From Xenorhabdus thuongxuanensis (lineage in GTDB: Bacteria; Pseudomonadota; Gammaproteobacteria; Enterobacterales; Enterobacteriaceae), in NCBI RefSeq assembly GCF_001908095.1, contig NZ_MKGR01000001.1, forward strand, positions 1-64,000: DNA of 64,000 bases. Reading direction: 5' to 3'. A program made the position numbers and the translations under genes. Below are positions 34,784 to 46,481 of the stretch, piece by piece (the first letter of the stretch is position 1; every line of letters starts with the position of its first letter). Below the pieces are notes generated by a model. The model saw nothing but the letters and a program-made list of their open reading frames with translations, was not told where the DNA came from and did not search any database.

Positions 34784-34787
34784 AATG

Positions 34788-36923
34788 TTATTTTTCCTCG
34801 CCAGCGTGATGCAACAACCAGCAGTTATGGATCTGACGATTACGGGCGAAATCCTGAGATAGGGTCTTCTCTGTTATCTCGTTTGCAACCAAACCTAGCT
34901 TATTCAATTCAGCAAAATCCATTTTAAAACCCCGTTTATTATTGGAGAACATTAAGACTCCACCCGGACGTAACAAACATTTTAGTTGTTTCATTAATTC
35001 GATGTGATCACGCTGAACGTCAAACGTGTTTTCCATTCGCTTGGAATTAGAGAATGTTGGTGGATCAATAAAGATGACATCGAATTGCTCGCGGGTCTGA
35101 GCTAACCATCCCAAGCAATCAGCCTGAATCAAACGGTGCTGACGCCCGGTTAGGCCATTTGCCTGTAAGTTTTTCTCTGCCCATTCGAGATAAGTGCGAG
35201 ACATATCCACCGTGGTTGTCGAACGTGCACCACCCAATCCTGCGTGAACTGTCGCCGAACCGGTATAGGCAAATAAGTTAAGGAAGTCCTTGCCTCTACT
35301 CATTTCACCCAATTTTTTGCGGGCAATGCGGTGATCAAGGAATAACCCCGTATCCAAATAATCGGTCAGGTTAACCCAGAATTTCGCACCATATTCGTTG
35401 ACCAAAAAGAATTCTTTCTTCTCGGCCATCTTTTCATACTGGCTTTTGCCTTTCTGACGTTGACGAGTTTTCAAGATCAGTTGATTGGATGATAAGCCAA
35501 GTACATTCATTGTTGCACTAATCACATCAAATAAGCGTTGACGAGCTTTGTTGGCATCCACAGATTTCGGGGGGGAATATTCTTGCACAACGATTTTATC
35601 GGCGTAGCGATCAACAGCAACATTGTATTCAGGTAAATCTGCATCATATAAACGGTAGCAATCAATACCTTGCTGTTTGGCCCATTTGCTGATTTTTTTC
35701 TCATTTTTACGCAGACGGTTAGCATAATCCTCAGCGATACCTATATCCAATGACTGAGGTCTATCTGCTATCTGTTCATTTTTTTGGATGCAATAATTTT
35801 TTTGGATACAATCCAGAGGGCCATTTTTGGCCTTAAACTCACGCTCTGCGCGTAATTGCAAACATCCCAACAATTCTGGCGAAGCACTGAACAATGATAA
35901 ACGCCAGCCAGGGAAGCGGACTTTCATCACACGACCAAATACACTGTGCAATGCAATCAGTGCAGGTTCACTTTCAAGACGTTCTCCATAAGGTGGGTTG
36001 CTTAATACTATTCCCTCTGGCTCTGCCGGCAGGGGATTTTCCAGTTTGCTGGCATCTCCCTGCTGAAATTGGATCAATTGGGACACCCCTGCCCTGCGCG
36101 CATTTGAACGTGCCATATCCATTACACGGCGATCGATATCTATTCCAAAAAAGCGAGAAGTCGTTTCCTGTAGTCCCTTACGGAAACGTACCTGTGCTTC
36201 TGTAATTACTTCACGCCAGATTGTTTCATTGAATTGCAACCATGATGTGAATCCCCAATGCTTACGATACAAGCCAGGTGCGCAATCTGCCGCCATCATG
36301 GCCGCTTCTATTAGCAACGTTCCTGAACCACACATTGGATCAACCATTGGCGTTCCTGGATTCCAACCAGAACGTAAAATAATCGCTGCGGCAAGGTTTT
36401 CTTTCAATGGTGCTTGCCCAGCCAAATCACGGTAGCCACGGATATGCAGACTATCTCCACTCAAATCGAGTGATACGGTTGCTTTCTCTTTATTCAGGAA
36501 AACATGGATACGGACATCAGGTTGTTGTTTAGCAACATCAGGACGTTGTTTTATTTTGCGCATGAAACTATCGACAATAGCGTCTTTTACTTTCAATGCG
36601 CCATATTGTGTATTTCTGATCTCCTCATTCGTGCCGCTGAAATGCACAGAGAACGTACTATCAACTGAGAAAATCTCGCTCCAGTCAATGGATTGGACAC
36701 CAAGATACAGATCCAAATCACTATAAACTTTAAATTCGTTAAGCGGCATCATGATACGGGATGCCAGTCTGCTCCACAGCAAACTCTTATACATCACACA
36801 ATCATCACCCTGAAAATGAACCCCACCTTGGGCGATCTTACAGGATTGTGCTCCCAGGATTTCCAGTTCGTTCTTTAACAGTTCTTCCAGTCCACGTGCT
36901 GTGCTGGCAAAGAGAGAGTTCAT
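34788..36923 (-). CDS. rlmL: 23S rRNA methyltransferase RlmKL (m2G2445 / m7G2069)
   Basis: A 711-residue fused bifunctional enzyme. The N-terminal THUMP domain (about 45-155) is followed by the RlmL methyltransferase ([28 protein letters not shown]) for G2445, and then the RlmK methyltransferase ([34 protein letters not shown]) for G2069. ATG 36923 gives the conserved start [17 protein letters not shown]; an ATG four codons upstream is possible. Gene order with uup is as in E. coli. Both SAM-binding halves look intact. Confidence 0.96.
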   Translation of the reverse strand: MNSLFASTARGLEELLKNELEILGAQSCKIAQGGVHFQGDDCVMYKSLLWSRLASRIMMPLNEFKVYSDLDLYLGVQSIDWSEIFSVDSTFSVHFSGTNEEIRNTQYGALKVKDAIVDSFMRKIKQRPDVAKQQPDVRIHVFLNKEKATVSLDLSGDSLHIRGYRDLAGQAPLKENLAAAIILRSGWNPGTPMVDPMCGSGTLLIEAAMMAADCAPGLYRKHWGFTSWLQFNETIWREVITEAQVRFRKGLQETTSRFFGIDIDRRVMDMARSNARRAGVSQLIQFQQGDASKLENPLPAEPEGIVLSNPPYGERLESEPALIALHSVFGRVMKVRFPGWRLSLFSASPELLGCLQLRAEREFKAKNGPLDCIQKNYCIQKNEQIADRPQSLDIGIAEDYANRLRKNEKKISKWAKQQGIDCYRLYDADLPEYNVAVDRYADKIVVQEYSPPKSVDANKARQRLFDVISATMNVLGLSSNQLILKTRQRQKGKSQYEKMAEKKEFFLVNEYGAKFWVNLTDYLDTGLFLDHRIARKKLGEMSRGKDFLNLFAYTGSATVHAGLGGARSTTTVDMSRTYLEWAEKNLQANGLTGRQHRLIQADCLGWLAQTREQFDVIFIDPPTFSNSKRMENTFDVQRDHIELMKQLKCLLRPGGVLMFSNNKRGFKMDFAELNKLGLVANEITEKTLSQDFARNRQIHNCWLLHHAGEEK

Positions 36924-37062
36924 CTTATTAATCATTACAAAAGTTCACCACCAAAAAAATTGTGGCACATTATAGCCAATACCTTCGACATGTCCTAAAG
37001 TTGCTGACACAATTAAAGATAAAAACATTTTGGCAAAGATAAAAATATCCTGGAGATAATGG

Positions 37063-38175
37063 ATGCTAACCCTGTCGCGCCTCTATACCTACCCCGTCAA
37101 ATCCATGCGTGGATTACAACTCTCTCATTCTCTCGTCAATGAAAGTGGCCTGATGTTTGATCGTAATTTTATGATTACCACGACAGACGGTACTTTTATT
37201 ACTGCCCGCCAATATCCACAGATGCTGCTATTTACTCCCACTATGCTCCATAACGGTCTGTATTTACAGGCTCCAAATGGAGAAAGCGTAACTGTAATTT
37301 ACGATGATTTTAGAGAGAAACATTTCCCTACCGAAGTTTGGGGAAATCATTTTACCGCTTTAGTCGCACCTGAGATGGTGAATAGTTGGCTTAGTGGTTT
37401 TTTTGATAAACCTGTACAACTACGCTGGCTTAGTGAGGAACTAACACGACGAGTCAAGAAATTTCCCAATATTTCTTTATCATTCGCTGACGGTTTTCCC
37501 TATTTAATTATCAATGAAGCCTCTTTCCATGCCTTACAACAACGCTGTCCTGCCAGCATTAAAATAGAGCAGTTCCGTGCCAATATCATTGTCACAGGTG
37601 CCGCCCCTTTTGAAGAAGATAGCTGGCAAACTATCCAAATCGGCGATATTGTTTTTGATCTACCAAAACCATGCAGTCGTTGTATTTTGACAACAGTCAG
37701 CCCGGAAAAAGGCCGTAAAAATCCGCAAAGTGAACCGTTGGCTACACTACAGTCTTTCAGAACAGCTAAAGAAAATAGTGCGGTTGATTTTGGGCAAAAT
37801 GCCATTGCCCGTAATAGCGGCATTATTCGAGTTGGGGATCGTGTCACCATTTTGGAAAAGAGAACACCACGCGAATATGGTAGTGGTGAACAAACGGTCG
37901 ATTTACCTGTAAAAGAAGGTGCTCAACAATCCGTTGCTATTGAATTTAATGGACAACGTTTTATTGGTAATAATCAGCAAATTATTTTAGAACAACTCGA
38001 AGATCAAGGTATTCAAATTCCTTATTCATGTCGTGCCGGAATTTGTGGTTCCTGTAAGATATCTCTGATTAAAGGGGATGTATTGCCATTAAAATCAACT
38101 TCCATCAAAAATAATGGAAAAATTCTGGCATGTAGCTGTATACCTCAAAACGATTTAATCATTGAATTAATATAA
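37063..38175 (+). CDS. ycbX: MOSC and ferredoxin domain oxidoreductase YcbX
   Basis: A 370-residue molybdenum-cofactor protein. The N-terminal MOSC beta-barrel (LSRLYTYPVKSMRGLQLSHS), MOSC domain (about 110-265, with PKPCSRCILTTVSP containing the Mo-ligand cysteine) and a C-terminal 2Fe-2S ferredoxin domain (PYSCRAGICGSCKISLIKGD plus a later cysteine in LACSC) are all present. In E. coli it reduces N-hydroxylated base analogues such as 6-hydroxylaminopurine. It is transcribed divergently from rlmKL. No stop or gap separates the two parts, so it is the normal fusion. Confidence 0.95.
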   Translation: MLTLSRLYTYPVKSMRGLQLSHSLVNESGLMFDRNFMITTTDGTFITARQYPQMLLFTPTMLHNGLYLQAPNGESVTVIYDDFREKHFPTEVWGNHFTALVAPEMVNSWLSGFFDKPVQLRWLSEELTRRVKKFPNISLSFADGFPYLIINEASFHALQQRCPASIKIEQFRANIIVTGAAPFEEDSWQTIQIGDIVFDLPKPCSRCILTTVSPEKGRKNPQSEPLATLQSFRTAKENSAVDFGQNAIARNSGIIRVGDRVTILEKRTPREYGSGEQTVDLPVKEGAQQSVAIEFNGQRFIGNNQQIILEQLEDQGIQIPYSCRAGICGSCKISLIKGDVLPLKSTSIKNNGKILACSCIPQNDLIIELI

Positions 38176-38406
38176 ACATTAATAATATATAACGATAGCA
38201 TTTGTATTTAAATCAGGCAGTATAAGTAAGCTAGCTGTCTGATTTTTATTACTGAGTTTTTAAGCAGAAAACATATTATGGAAAAAACATTCCATTGATT
38301 GGCACTATAAATATATCAGGATATGTATGATAAAGAACATTCAATAATGCTGATAGAAGTAATTTAATTAGGTTAATAAAATTATGAACATAGCAGCCCA
38401 GTAGCC

Positions 38407-38958
38407 CTAAATCGCCCTATTATATATCGATGATTGTGTTGGCTCAATATAAGGCATGATGCGATCATTCATGACTTTAATGGAATCACAAAAACTCATT
38501 ACACGATCGTGCAGTTCTAGCTTTTGCTGTACCAATAGACACAAGCTGGCATTATCACCGACTTCTGCGACCATAAACAGCGCTTCAGTGCCACTATCCT
38601 GTAATTTAAGCTGAATAATTTCACCATGTTCTGGTTTTTCTACTAAAGAAAAATGGGAGAAATACCAGCTCTTGGGCATTTGTGGTTTCATAAAACGTAG
38701 CGCAACCACGCCATTCAAAGCTAATTCAGCCCTAAGCGCAGGAATCATGTTGATACGACGAGAGTGTTCTTCAAAGGTGTAAAAAAGTGCAGCATCATCA
38801 ACTGAGAATGACATTTCTTTCATTGTAACGGCGTAATCAGTCAACATCTTGGCAGGAAAACGGGAACGAAAAACCATGCCATTAGCGAGATCGAGCATGA
38901 CACGGCTGTGCTCAGGATCAAAATACCAGCGCCACTGATCATCAGGTTTAATTTTCAT
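38407..38958 (-). CDS. zapC: Cell division protein ZapC
   Basis: A 183-residue cytoplasmic FtsZ-bundling factor (E. coli ZapC is 180). Family landmarks are the start MKIKPDDQWRWYFDPEHSRV, the segment NGMVFRSRFPAKMLTDYA, and LRFMKPQMPKSWYFS. The conserved order ycbX-zapC-pyrD supports the call. About 160 bp separate it from pyrD, while the 230 bp on the ycbX side holds nothing recognisable. Confidence 0.93.
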   Translation of the reverse strand: MKIKPDDQWRWYFDPEHSRVMLDLANGMVFRSRFPAKMLTDYAVTMKEMSFSVDDAALFYTFEEHSRRINMIPALRAELALNGVVALRFMKPQMPKSWYFSHFSLVEKPEHGEIIQLKLQDSGTEALFMVAEVGDNASLCLLVQQKLELHDRVMSFCDSIKVMNDRIMPYIEPTQSSIYNRAI

Positions 38959-39117
38959 TGATTACCCTTTTATGCTCAAAATAGCTTTTTTGTTAAAATA
39001 AGCATTTACCAGCGAAATAAGAAGTTAAAGAATAAATGATAAAATTTAATCTATAAGACGAAATATAGACGAGTTGAGGGCAGAAATAAACCCCTACCCC
39101 CAAATTGCAGCAAATAT

Positions 39118-40128
39118 TCAGATATGATTAACAATATCTTTGATGAGTTTTGGTCCTTTATAGATAAAACCGGAATATATCTGAATTAATGAAGCACCTG
39201 CTTCTATTTTTTCCCTGGCTGCAACAAGTGAGTCAATTCCTCCTACACCAATAATCGGTATTTCGCCTTTTAATTCTTGCGAAAGGCGACGGATAATCTC
39301 TGTGCTGCGCAATTGCACAGGGCGCCCACTCAATCCCCCTGCCTGCTGACAGTGATTCAAACCTTCGATAATCTTTCTATCCAATGTGGTATTTGTTGCA
39401 ATAACCCCATCAATATAATGGCGCATTAAACTATCAGCTATTTTTATTAATTCTTCTTCTGAAAGATCGGGAGAGATTTTAACAGCAACAGGAACATACT
39501 TTTGGAACTTTTGCTGTAGTTCGCTTTGCTTATTTTTAATTGCAAACAAGAGATCATCCAGTGCATCACCGTACTGTAATGTCCTCAAGCCAGGCGTATT
39601 AGGAGAAGAAATATTGATAGTGATATAACCTGCATGAGGATAAACTTTATCCATGCAAATTAAATAATCATCTTTTCCATTTTCGACCGGAGTATCTTTA
39701 TTTTTGCCAATATTGATCCCGATAATCCCATCATATTTTGCGCGCTTAACATTCTCAACCAGATTATCCACCCCAAGATTATTGAATCCCATCCGGTTGA
39801 TGATCCCTTCCGCTTCAACCACACGGAATAATCTTGGCTTATCATTTCCAGCTTGCGGGCGCGGTGTCACTGTACCAATTTCAACAAATCCAAAGCCCAT
39901 CGCACCAAACGCATCAATGCAATCCCCGTTTTTATCGAGACCAGCAGCTAAACCTAGTGGATTGTTAAAAGACAACCCCATGCAAGTAACGGGCTTAGTG
40001 GCAACTGATTGGCGGATAAGAAATTCGAAAGGAGTACCGGCAACACGTTTGAGTTGGCGGAAAGTCAGCTCATGTGCCTGTTCAGGATCAAGTTGGAACA
40101 ACGCCTTCCGTACTAGAGAGTAATACAT
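39118..40128 (-). CDS. pyrD: Dihydroorotate dehydrogenase (quinone), class 2
   Basis: A 336-residue peripheral inner-membrane FMN enzyme that oxidises dihydroorotate to orotate with quinone in pyrimidine synthesis. The N-terminal helical quinone site ([20 protein letters not shown]) marks class 2. The core motifs [43 protein letters not shown] (with the catalytic serine region) and [20 protein letters not shown] are intact. The gene stands alone in its own unit. In E. coli several genes (ssu, elf) separate it from pepN; here only 264 bp do. Confidence 0.97.
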   Translation of the reverse strand: MYYSLVRKALFQLDPEQAHELTFRQLKRVAGTPFEFLIRQSVATKPVTCMGLSFNNPLGLAAGLDKNGDCIDAFGAMGFGFVEIGTVTPRPQAGNDKPRLFRVVEAEGIINRMGFNNLGVDNLVENVKRAKYDGIIGINIGKNKDTPVENGKDDYLICMDKVYPHAGYITINISSPNTPGLRTLQYGDALDDLLFAIKNKQSELQQKFQKYVPVAVKISPDLSEEELIKIADSLMRHYIDGVIATNTTLDRKIIEGLNHCQQAGGLSGRPVQLRSTEIIRRLSQELKGEIPIIGVGGIDSLVAAREKIEAGASLIQIYSGFIYKGPKLIKDIVNHI

Positions 40129-40318
40129 TTAAATTAACCTATTGTTCTTTATGATTGTCTTTACGTGAGAATTGTCAGTTATACATTTTGAATTATACGC
40201 AATCTCATACATATATAATTGCTGCGCTGTTGTAGCAGGAAGAGAGCGCTAATTTACCATTATATGAGTAAACAAAAAAGCCTTCTCTATAAGCAGGTAA
40301 AAACAAGCAGGCAGAAAC

Positions 40319-40347
40319 AAACCCCGTTTAAAACAACAGCGGGGTTT
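40319..40347 (-). terminator. pepN terminator
   Basis: Eight-base stem AAACCCCG / CGGGGTTT with a 13-base loop, 46 bp beyond the pepN stop and followed on the minus strand by TTTGTTTC. Confidence 0.7.
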
Positions 40348-40392
40348 GGTAGCGATCTCATCTCCGATAATAACCGAAAAATATGTTACATA

Positions 40393-43011
40393 TTAACTTT
40401 CAAGCGCCTTGGTAATCTTTTCGAACAGGTCACCAGATAAGTTCTCTAATCCTTTTAACTGTTCCAGTGCCGCACGCATCAAAACCTGACGTTTTTCATC
40501 ATAACGTTTCAGACGAATCAATGGATCAATCAAATGTGATGCTACTTGCGGATTTAAACTATTCAATTCGGTTAGCACTTCCACCAAAAATTGATAACCA
40601 CTACCATCTTCAGCATGGAAGGCCACAGCATTTTTACTAAAGAATATTCTCAACAGTGAATAAACACGGTTTGGATTGCTCAAACTGAAAGAATGATGTT
40701 TCATCAAGCCACGCACTTTCTCAAGCACATCAAAGGCTGGATTGGTTGCTTGCAGCCTGAACCATTTATCCATAACCAAGCCATTCTGATGCCAGCGCTG
40801 ATCAAATTCATCCATTAATTGATAACTGCAAGGCAATTCAGCAGATACAGCCGCAGATAAAGCAGCGATACTGTCAGTCATGTTATCAGCGTGATAATAT
40901 TGTGCCGCCACTAATTTATCTGCCAATTCTTTGCTATCAATAAAGGCCAAATAGTAGAGGCAAGTATTACGCAGGTCACGTTTTGCAATATCCTTATGCT
41001 CTACACGGTATGCGCCTGTATGGAGACTGTGATAAACCGCAGAAAACTCATCCACCATTTCATTAGCCAGTGTCTTTGTCATGGCACGAATGACATCATG
41101 GATAGCTTTCGGCTCTACCACCGTAAATAGTTCTGCTATTTCATTTTCAGATGGCAGGTTCAAGATCAATGCAGCCAGAGCCGGATCGATATCTTTATCC
41201 AACAATACAGCACGGAAAGTATCAATAACATGCATTGGCAATTCCAGTGGCAGAGATTTTTGGTGACGGGCAACATTCAGCTTCACATAGTTGGTTAGCA
41301 ATGCCTGTGCCGCATCCCAACAGGAGAACTCATTACGCGCATGTTTCATTAAAAATGAAAGCTGCTCATCACTGTATGGATAATCCAATTTCACTGGTGC
41401 AGAAAACTCACGCAATAAAGAAGGAACAGGCCGTGATGAAACTTCATCAAAGACAAATGATTGTTTTGCATTAATCACATTCAAAACATGATGCACAGGC
41501 TGACCATTACGACGCAGCGGGATCACTCTTCCTTGTTCATCATAAAGTTCAATATCCAGAGGAATGTGCAGCGGTTGTTTCTCTTGCTGATCTGCCGTTG
41601 GTGATGTCATTTGACTGACATGCAAAATATATTGTTGCTTTTCTGCATCGTATTCGTCACGGACAGCCAGCACAGGTGTCCCGGATTGGCTATACCAACG
41701 GCGGAAGAGGGTCAAATCGACGTTTGAAGCGTCTTCCATTGCCTGCACAAAATCATCACAGGTAGCCGCGCTACCATCATGGCGATGGATATAAAGCTGC
41801 ATACCCGCCTGAAATTGTTCTTCACCTAATAAGGTGTGGATCATCCGAATCACTTCCGCGCCTTTTTCATAAACGGTCAACGTATAGAAGTTATTCATTT
41901 CCATCACCTGATCAGGACGGATAGGGTGAGCCATAGGGCCGGCATCTTCGGCAAATTGTGCAGAACGCATAACACGCACATTCTTGATGCGGTTAACCGA
42001 ACGTGAACCTAGATCAGAACTGAATTCCTGATCACGGAATACTGTCAGCCCTTCTTTCAGGCTTAACTGGAACCAGTCACGACAGGTAATGCGGTTTCCG
42101 GTCCAGTTATGGAAATATTCATGTCCGATCACAGCTTCAATAGCGAGATAGTCTTCATCAGTCGCCGTTTCCGTTTTTGCCAAAACATATTTGGAATTGA
42201 AGATGTTTAATCCCTTATTCTCCATCGCACCCATATTGAAGAAATCAACGGCAACAATCATATATATATCAAGGTCATACTCCAAACCAAAGCGGGTTTC
42301 ATCCCATTTCATTGAGTTTTTCAACGATGTCATGGCCCAGTTAGCACGATCCAAGTTGCCCCGATCAACAAACAGCTCCAGTGCAACCTCACGGCCACTG
42401 CGGGTCACAAACGTGTCACGCAAGACATCAAAATCCCCCGCAACTAATGCGAACAAGTAAGCAGGTTTTGGGAACGGGTCTTGCCATTTTACCCAATGAC
42501 GCCCATCTTCCAGCTCCCCTTGTTCAATACGGTTACCATTGGAAAGCAGGAATGGGTATCTGGATTTATCCGCAGTAATGCGAGTTGTGAAACAAGCCAG
42601 AACATCTGGGCGATCCAAATAATACGTGATGTGGCGGAATCCCTCAGCCTCACACTGGGTACACAAAGCATCGCCAGACACATACAGTCCCTCAAGGGCT
42701 GTATTTGCTGTCGGGTGAATTTCATTCACAATTTTCAGGGTAAACAGGGCTGGAAGTTGTTCAATCAGCAACTTTCCATCCTGTTCCTGATAATGCTCCC
42801 ACGCTTTATCATCTATATAGATGCCTTTTAACGTGAGATTTTCTCCATCCAAAACCAGTGGGGTAATGTCATTAGCCTGACGTTTTACCTGACTGATTGC
42901 CGTCACCGTTGTTTTTTCAGCATCCAGATCAAAATCAAGATCAATGTTGGTAATTGTGTAATCTGGTGCTTTATAATCCAAACGGTGTTTAACGAGTCGC
43001 TGTTGTGTCAT
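40393..43011 (-). CDS. pepN: Aminopeptidase N (M1 family)
   Basis: An 872-residue cytoplasmic zinc aminopeptidase with broad specificity. The exopeptidase motif GAMEN (VDFFNMGAMENKG) and the zinc site HEYFHNWTGNRITCRDW with the third ligand Glu in LKEGLTVFRDQEF are present near residues 260-320. The N-terminal beta domain and long C-terminal helical domain give normal full length. It is divergent from pncB, as in E. coli, with 326 bp between the starts. Confidence 0.97.
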   Translation of the reverse strand: MTQQRLVKHRLDYKAPDYTITNIDLDFDLDAEKTTVTAISQVKRQANDITPLVLDGENLTLKGIYIDDKAWEHYQEQDGKLLIEQLPALFTLKIVNEIHPTANTALEGLYVSGDALCTQCEAEGFRHITYYLDRPDVLACFTTRITADKSRYPFLLSNGNRIEQGELEDGRHWVKWQDPFPKPAYLFALVAGDFDVLRDTFVTRSGREVALELFVDRGNLDRANWAMTSLKNSMKWDETRFGLEYDLDIYMIVAVDFFNMGAMENKGLNIFNSKYVLAKTETATDEDYLAIEAVIGHEYFHNWTGNRITCRDWFQLSLKEGLTVFRDQEFSSDLGSRSVNRIKNVRVMRSAQFAEDAGPMAHPIRPDQVMEMNNFYTLTVYEKGAEVIRMIHTLLGEEQFQAGMQLYIHRHDGSAATCDDFVQAMEDASNVDLTLFRRWYSQSGTPVLAVRDEYDAEKQQYILHVSQMTSPTADQQEKQPLHIPLDIELYDEQGRVIPLRRNGQPVHHVLNVINAKQSFVFDEVSSRPVPSLLREFSAPVKLDYPYSDEQLSFLMKHARNEFSCWDAAQALLTNYVKLNVARHQKSLPLELPMHVIDTFRAVLLDKDIDPALAALILNLPSENEIAELFTVVEPKAIHDVIRAMTKTLANEMVDEFSAVYHSLHTGAYRVEHKDIAKRDLRNTCLYYLAFIDSKELADKLVAAQYYHADNMTDSIAALSAAVSAELPCSYQLMDEFDQRWHQNGLVMDKWFRLQATNPAFDVLEKVRGLMKHHSFSLSNPNRVYSLLRIFFSKNAVAFHAEDGSGYQFLVEVLTELNSLNPQVASHLIDPLIRLKRYDEKRQVLMRAALEQLKGLENLSGDLFEKITKALES

Positions 43012-43337
43012 AGGGAACCTTTTCCATTATTTTTAAAAACATAAACGCTGCCATAGAGAAATCTTCCTTTCAATCAATAAGTCTCTTTTTTTGGATGTTA
43101 ATAACTTATTAAATAAAAGTATAAATGATGTGGTCAGCATATTAGTACTTTCGTGCTAATTGTAATCTCATATCTCATTTAACATGATATTATCTATAAA
43201 CGGATTAACCTTAATCTTTAGATTCGGGAAAATATATGTCGCTATATGGCTTCAATAACCCAATAATCACGGTATACTCTCCCGACTTTATCGATTTAGC
43301 TGACACGAATATGCTCCGCGAGGATGCCTGACGCGCC
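43012..43337. promoter_or_regulatory. pepN-pncB divergent promoter region
   Basis: A 326-bp AT-rich gap with no gene. It holds an imperfect dyad ATTAGTAC TTTC GTGCTAAT at 43141-43160. Before pncB only a poor ribosome-binding site (GCGAGGATG near 43318) is seen. No NadR-type TGTTTA-N6-TAAACA box was noticed. Confidence 0.4.
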
Positions 43338-44552
43338 ATGACTTTAGACGCTACCCCGATTATCAAATCACTGCTTGATACTGATGCCTATAAGTTTCAC
43401 ATGCAACAAGCAGTGTACCACCATTACAACAATATTCCTGTTGTTGCAGAATTTCGTTGCCGTGGTGATGAACTGCTCGGAGAATACGCCGAGCCATTAC
43501 GTCATCAAATTGACATGATGGCAGACTTAGCATTGACAGAACACGAAGTCGATTATCTTTCTCGCCTTCCGTTCTTCAAAGAGGATTACCTGAACTGGTG
43601 CAAAACATTCCGCTTTAATCCTAAACAAGTCGAAGTTTCTGTTACCCATGATGGGCAATTAGCCATCCGCATTTCCGGTTTATGGCACGAAGTTATCTTG
43701 TGGGAAGTGCCCTTGCTTGCCCTGATAAGCGAATTGGTTCATCGTCATCACTCACCTGAAGTAACGCCTGAAAATGCTGTTATTCAGCTGAGAAAACTGA
43801 TTGAACTGTTTTACAAAGATGCTGTAGAAAAAAATATTGATCTATCCGGTTTTAAATTAATGGATTTTGGTACGCGCCGTCGTTTTTCACACGCCGTGCA
43901 ATACGCCATTATCAATGAGCTTAAAAATAGCTTCCCTTATTTGATTGGAACCAGCAATTATCAACTGGCAGAACAGCTTGATCTTCCGCCTCTCGGCACA
44001 CAAGCCCATGAATGGTTTCAAGCTCACCAGCAAATTAGTCCGGAACTTGCTAATAGCCAAAGAGCAGCACTGCAAACCTGGCTGAATGAGTATCCAAACC
44101 AGTTAGGCATCGCCCTGACTGACTGTATTACCATGGATGCTTTTCTGCGAGATTTTGACAAACCATTAGCAACAGCTTACCAGGGCCTGCGTCATGACTC
44201 AGGTGATCCTATTGAGTGGGGTGAAAAAGCCATAGCACATTACCAATCACTGGGTATCGATCCAATGACGAAAACATTGGTGTTCTCTGACAGTTTGGAT
44301 CTGCAAAAAGCACTGGCGCTGTATCACCATTTCCATAAGAGAATTAATGTTGTTTTCGGCATTGGCACACGACTGACTTGTAATATTCCGGGCATCAAGC
44401 CACTGAATATTGTTATCAAATTGGTCGAATGCAATGGTAAACCCGTGGCAAAACTGTCGGATAGCCCCGGAAAAACCATCTGTGAAGATGATGAGTTTGT
44501 CAACAGGTTACGTCGGGCATTCGACATTCCCTATATAGAGAAAGTGGTATAG
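43338..44552 (+). CDS. pncB: Nicotinate phosphoribosyltransferase
   Basis: A 404-residue cytoplasmic enzyme of the NAD salvage (Preiss-Handler) pathway that joins nicotinate and PRPP with ATP hydrolysis. Key stretches are [31 protein letters not shown] (containing the autophosphorylated-histidine region), [37 protein letters not shown] and [11 protein letters not shown]. Length matches E. coli (400). It is followed by a terminator and then asnS on the same strand. Confidence 0.97.
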   Translation: MTLDATPIIKSLLDTDAYKFHMQQAVYHHYNNIPVVAEFRCRGDELLGEYAEPLRHQIDMMADLALTEHEVDYLSRLPFFKEDYLNWCKTFRFNPKQVEVSVTHDGQLAIRISGLWHEVILWEVPLLALISELVHRHHSPEVTPENAVIQLRKLIELFYKDAVEKNIDLSGFKLMDFGTRRRFSHAVQYAIINELKNSFPYLIGTSNYQLAEQLDLPPLGTQAHEWFQAHQQISPELANSQRAALQTWLNEYPNQLGIALTDCITMDAFLRDFDKPLATAYQGLRHDSGDPIEWGEKAIAHYQSLGIDPMTKTLVFSDSLDLQKALALYHHFHKRINVVFGIGTRLTCNIPGIKPLNIVIKLVECNGKPVAKLSDSPGKTICEDDEFVNRLRRAFDIPYIEKVV

Positions 44553-44580
44553 AAAAAACGGCATAACTGACTAATTATCT

Positions 44581-44613
44581 TTTGCGTAACCAGCTTCATG
44601 TTGGTTACGCAAA
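44581..44613 (+). terminator. pncB terminator
   Basis: Twelve-base perfect stem TTTGCGTAACCA / TGGTTACGCAAA, 28 bp after the pncB stop, followed by TCAAAAAA and not by a T-run on the plus strand, so it may also be an mRNA 3' stabilising structure. Confidence 0.65.
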
Positions 44614-44772
44614 TCAAAAAACAACTTTTCCCTCTATTTCCTCATTAAGACCCGCAATTTCCTCTTGTTTCCTGAGAGATGACAAGTAAGATAGGCGATC
44701 TGCTCCTGAATGCAGGAGTATTTGGTAAATCTATCTAGTTATTAATCCACTATATAAAAAAGAGAGAAATTT

Positions 44773-46173
44773 ATGAGCGTAGCGCCTGTAGTCGATGTAC
44801 TGCAAGGCCGGGTTCCGGTTGGCAACGAAGTCACCGTTCGCGGTTGGATACGTACAAGGAGAGATTCTAAAGCTGGTATCTCGTTCCTCGCCGTCTATGA
44901 CGGTTCCTGCTTTAATCCATTACAGGCCGTCGTTAATAATAATTTACCTAATTATCAGGATGAAATATTACATTTAACCACGGGCTGTTCTGTCGAAATC
45001 ACCGGCACAGTGGTGGAATCGCAAGGGAAGGGCCAGGATTTTGAATTGCAAGCCACTAAAGTCGTTGTTGTTGGCATGGTTGATGATCCGGATACTTACC
45101 CAATGGCGGCTAAACGCCACAGTATTGAATACCTGCGTGAAGTGGCCCATCTTCGCCCACGCACCAATTTGATCGGCGCAGTTGCCCGTGTTCGCCATAC
45201 ATTGGCCCAGGCCCTGCATCGTTTCTTCCATGAAAAAGGCTTCTTCTGGGTATCCTCTCCGCTGATTACCGCATCAGATACAGAAGGCGCTGGCGAAATG
45301 TTCCGCGTTTCCACTTTGGATTTACAAAACTTGCCACGCACAGATAAGGGCGAAGTGGATTTCAGCCAGGATTTCTTTGGCCGTGAAGCTTTCCTTACTG
45401 TATCCGGCCAATTGAACGGTGAAGCCTATGCTTGTGCATTGAGCAAAATCTATACCTTCGGGCCAACTTTCCGCGCAGAAAATTCCAATACCAGCCGCCA
45501 CTTGGCAGAGTTTTGGATGGTTGAGCCAGAAGTGGCATTTGCCGATCTGAATGATATCGCCAAACTCTCAGAAGAAATGCTGAAATATGTTTTCAAGGCT
45601 GCATTAGAAGAGCGTGCTGATGATCTGGCTTTCTTTGCAGAACGCGTTGATAATGAAGTTATCACTCGTCTGGAAAAATTCGTTGATTCAGATTTCGTTC
45701 AGTTGGATTACACTGATGCAATAGAAATTCTGGAAAATTGTGGCCAGAAATTTGAAAACCCTGTTTTCTGGGGTGTTGATTTGGCATCGGAGCATGAGCG
45801 TTATCTGGCAGAGAAACATTTTCAAGCACCAGTGATCATGAAAAACTATCCAAAAGACATCAAAGCCTTCTATATGCGCATGAACGAAGATGGCAAAACC
45901 GTTGCTGCAATGGATGTATTGGCTCCGGGCATTGGTGAAATTATCGGTGGTTCTCAACGTGAAGAGCGTCTGGATATGCTGGATCAACGTATGGAAGAAA
46001 TGGGGCTGAATAAAGAAGATTACTGGTGGTATCGTGATCTGCGTCGTTACGGCACCGTTCCTCATGCCGGTTTCGGTTTAGGCTTCGAACGTTTGGTCGC
46101 TTATGTTACTGGCGTATCCAACGTTCGTGACGTTATCCCGTTCCCACGGACACCAAGAAACGCAAGTTTCTAA
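44773..46173 (+). CDS. asnS: Asparaginyl-tRNA synthetase
   Basis: A 466-residue class IIb tRNA synthetase. The N-terminal OB-fold anticodon domain ([20 protein letters not shown]) is followed by the class II catalytic core with motif 1 ([20 protein letters not shown]), motif 2 ([20 protein letters not shown]) and motif 3 ([13 protein letters not shown]). The length is the E. coli length. AGAGAG lies before ATG 44773. Upstream, 160 bp hold small inverted repeats but no proven attenuator. Confidence 0.98.
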   Translation: MSVAPVVDVLQGRVPVGNEVTVRGWIRTRRDSKAGISFLAVYDGSCFNPLQAVVNNNLPNYQDEILHLTTGCSVEITGTVVESQGKGQDFELQATKVVVVGMVDDPDTYPMAAKRHSIEYLREVAHLRPRTNLIGAVARVRHTLAQALHRFFHEKGFFWVSSPLITASDTEGAGEMFRVSTLDLQNLPRTDKGEVDFSQDFFGREAFLTVSGQLNGEAYACALSKIYTFGPTFRAENSNTSRHLAEFWMVEPEVAFADLNDIAKLSEEMLKYVFKAALEERADDLAFFAERVDNEVITRLEKFVDSDFVQLDYTDAIEILENCGQKFENPVFWGVDLASEHERYLAEKHFQAPVIMKNYPKDIKAFYMRMNEDGKTVAAMDVLAPGIGEIIGGSQREERLDMLDQRMEEMGLNKEDYWWYRDLRRYGTVPHAGFGLGFERLVAYVTGVSNVRDVIPFPRTPRNASF

Positions 46174-46211
46174 TGAATCAGCTTAATAAATAAGCTAAAA
46201 ATCAATCCAAT

Positions 46212-46239
46212 AAAAAGCCAGCGAAAGTTGGCTTTTTTT
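46212..46239 (+). terminator. asnS terminator
   Basis: AAAAAGCCAGC GAAA GTTGGCTTTTTTT: GNRA tetraloop hairpin with T-run. Confidence 0.9.
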
Positions 46240-46278
46240 ATTTTATGGTGAAAAGTACACTAAAAAAGTTCCCTAACA

Positions 46279-46315
46279 TTTACATTTTGAAACATCTATT
46301 TTCACTTTGTTACTG
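46279..46315 (+). promoter_or_regulatory. Candidate OmpR binding site upstream of the porin gene
   Basis: TTTACATTTTGAAACATCTA at 46279-46298 resembles enterobacterial OmpR boxes, in particular the first ompC site, and a second similar half (TTTTCACTTTGTTAC) follows at 46299-46313. It is about 170 bp before the start codon. Confidence 0.65.
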
Positions 46316-46481
46316 ATTCTGTGCTTTTGTAGCATTTTGAGGGTAGATAAAATTCATTACCAATGGAACACTGGTCGCCGACTAATAAGACACTCGATAC
46401 CCACAAATAGTTCCAAAATTTTTTAGTGTTCTATTTCTGGCAGTGGCAGGTGTCTAGATAACACCAATGAGGGTAATAATA

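Noticed and set aside
44640-44772. asnS attenuator or T-box-like leader
   Set aside because: Small inverted repeats exist, but no terminator with T-run or conserved T-box features is visible.
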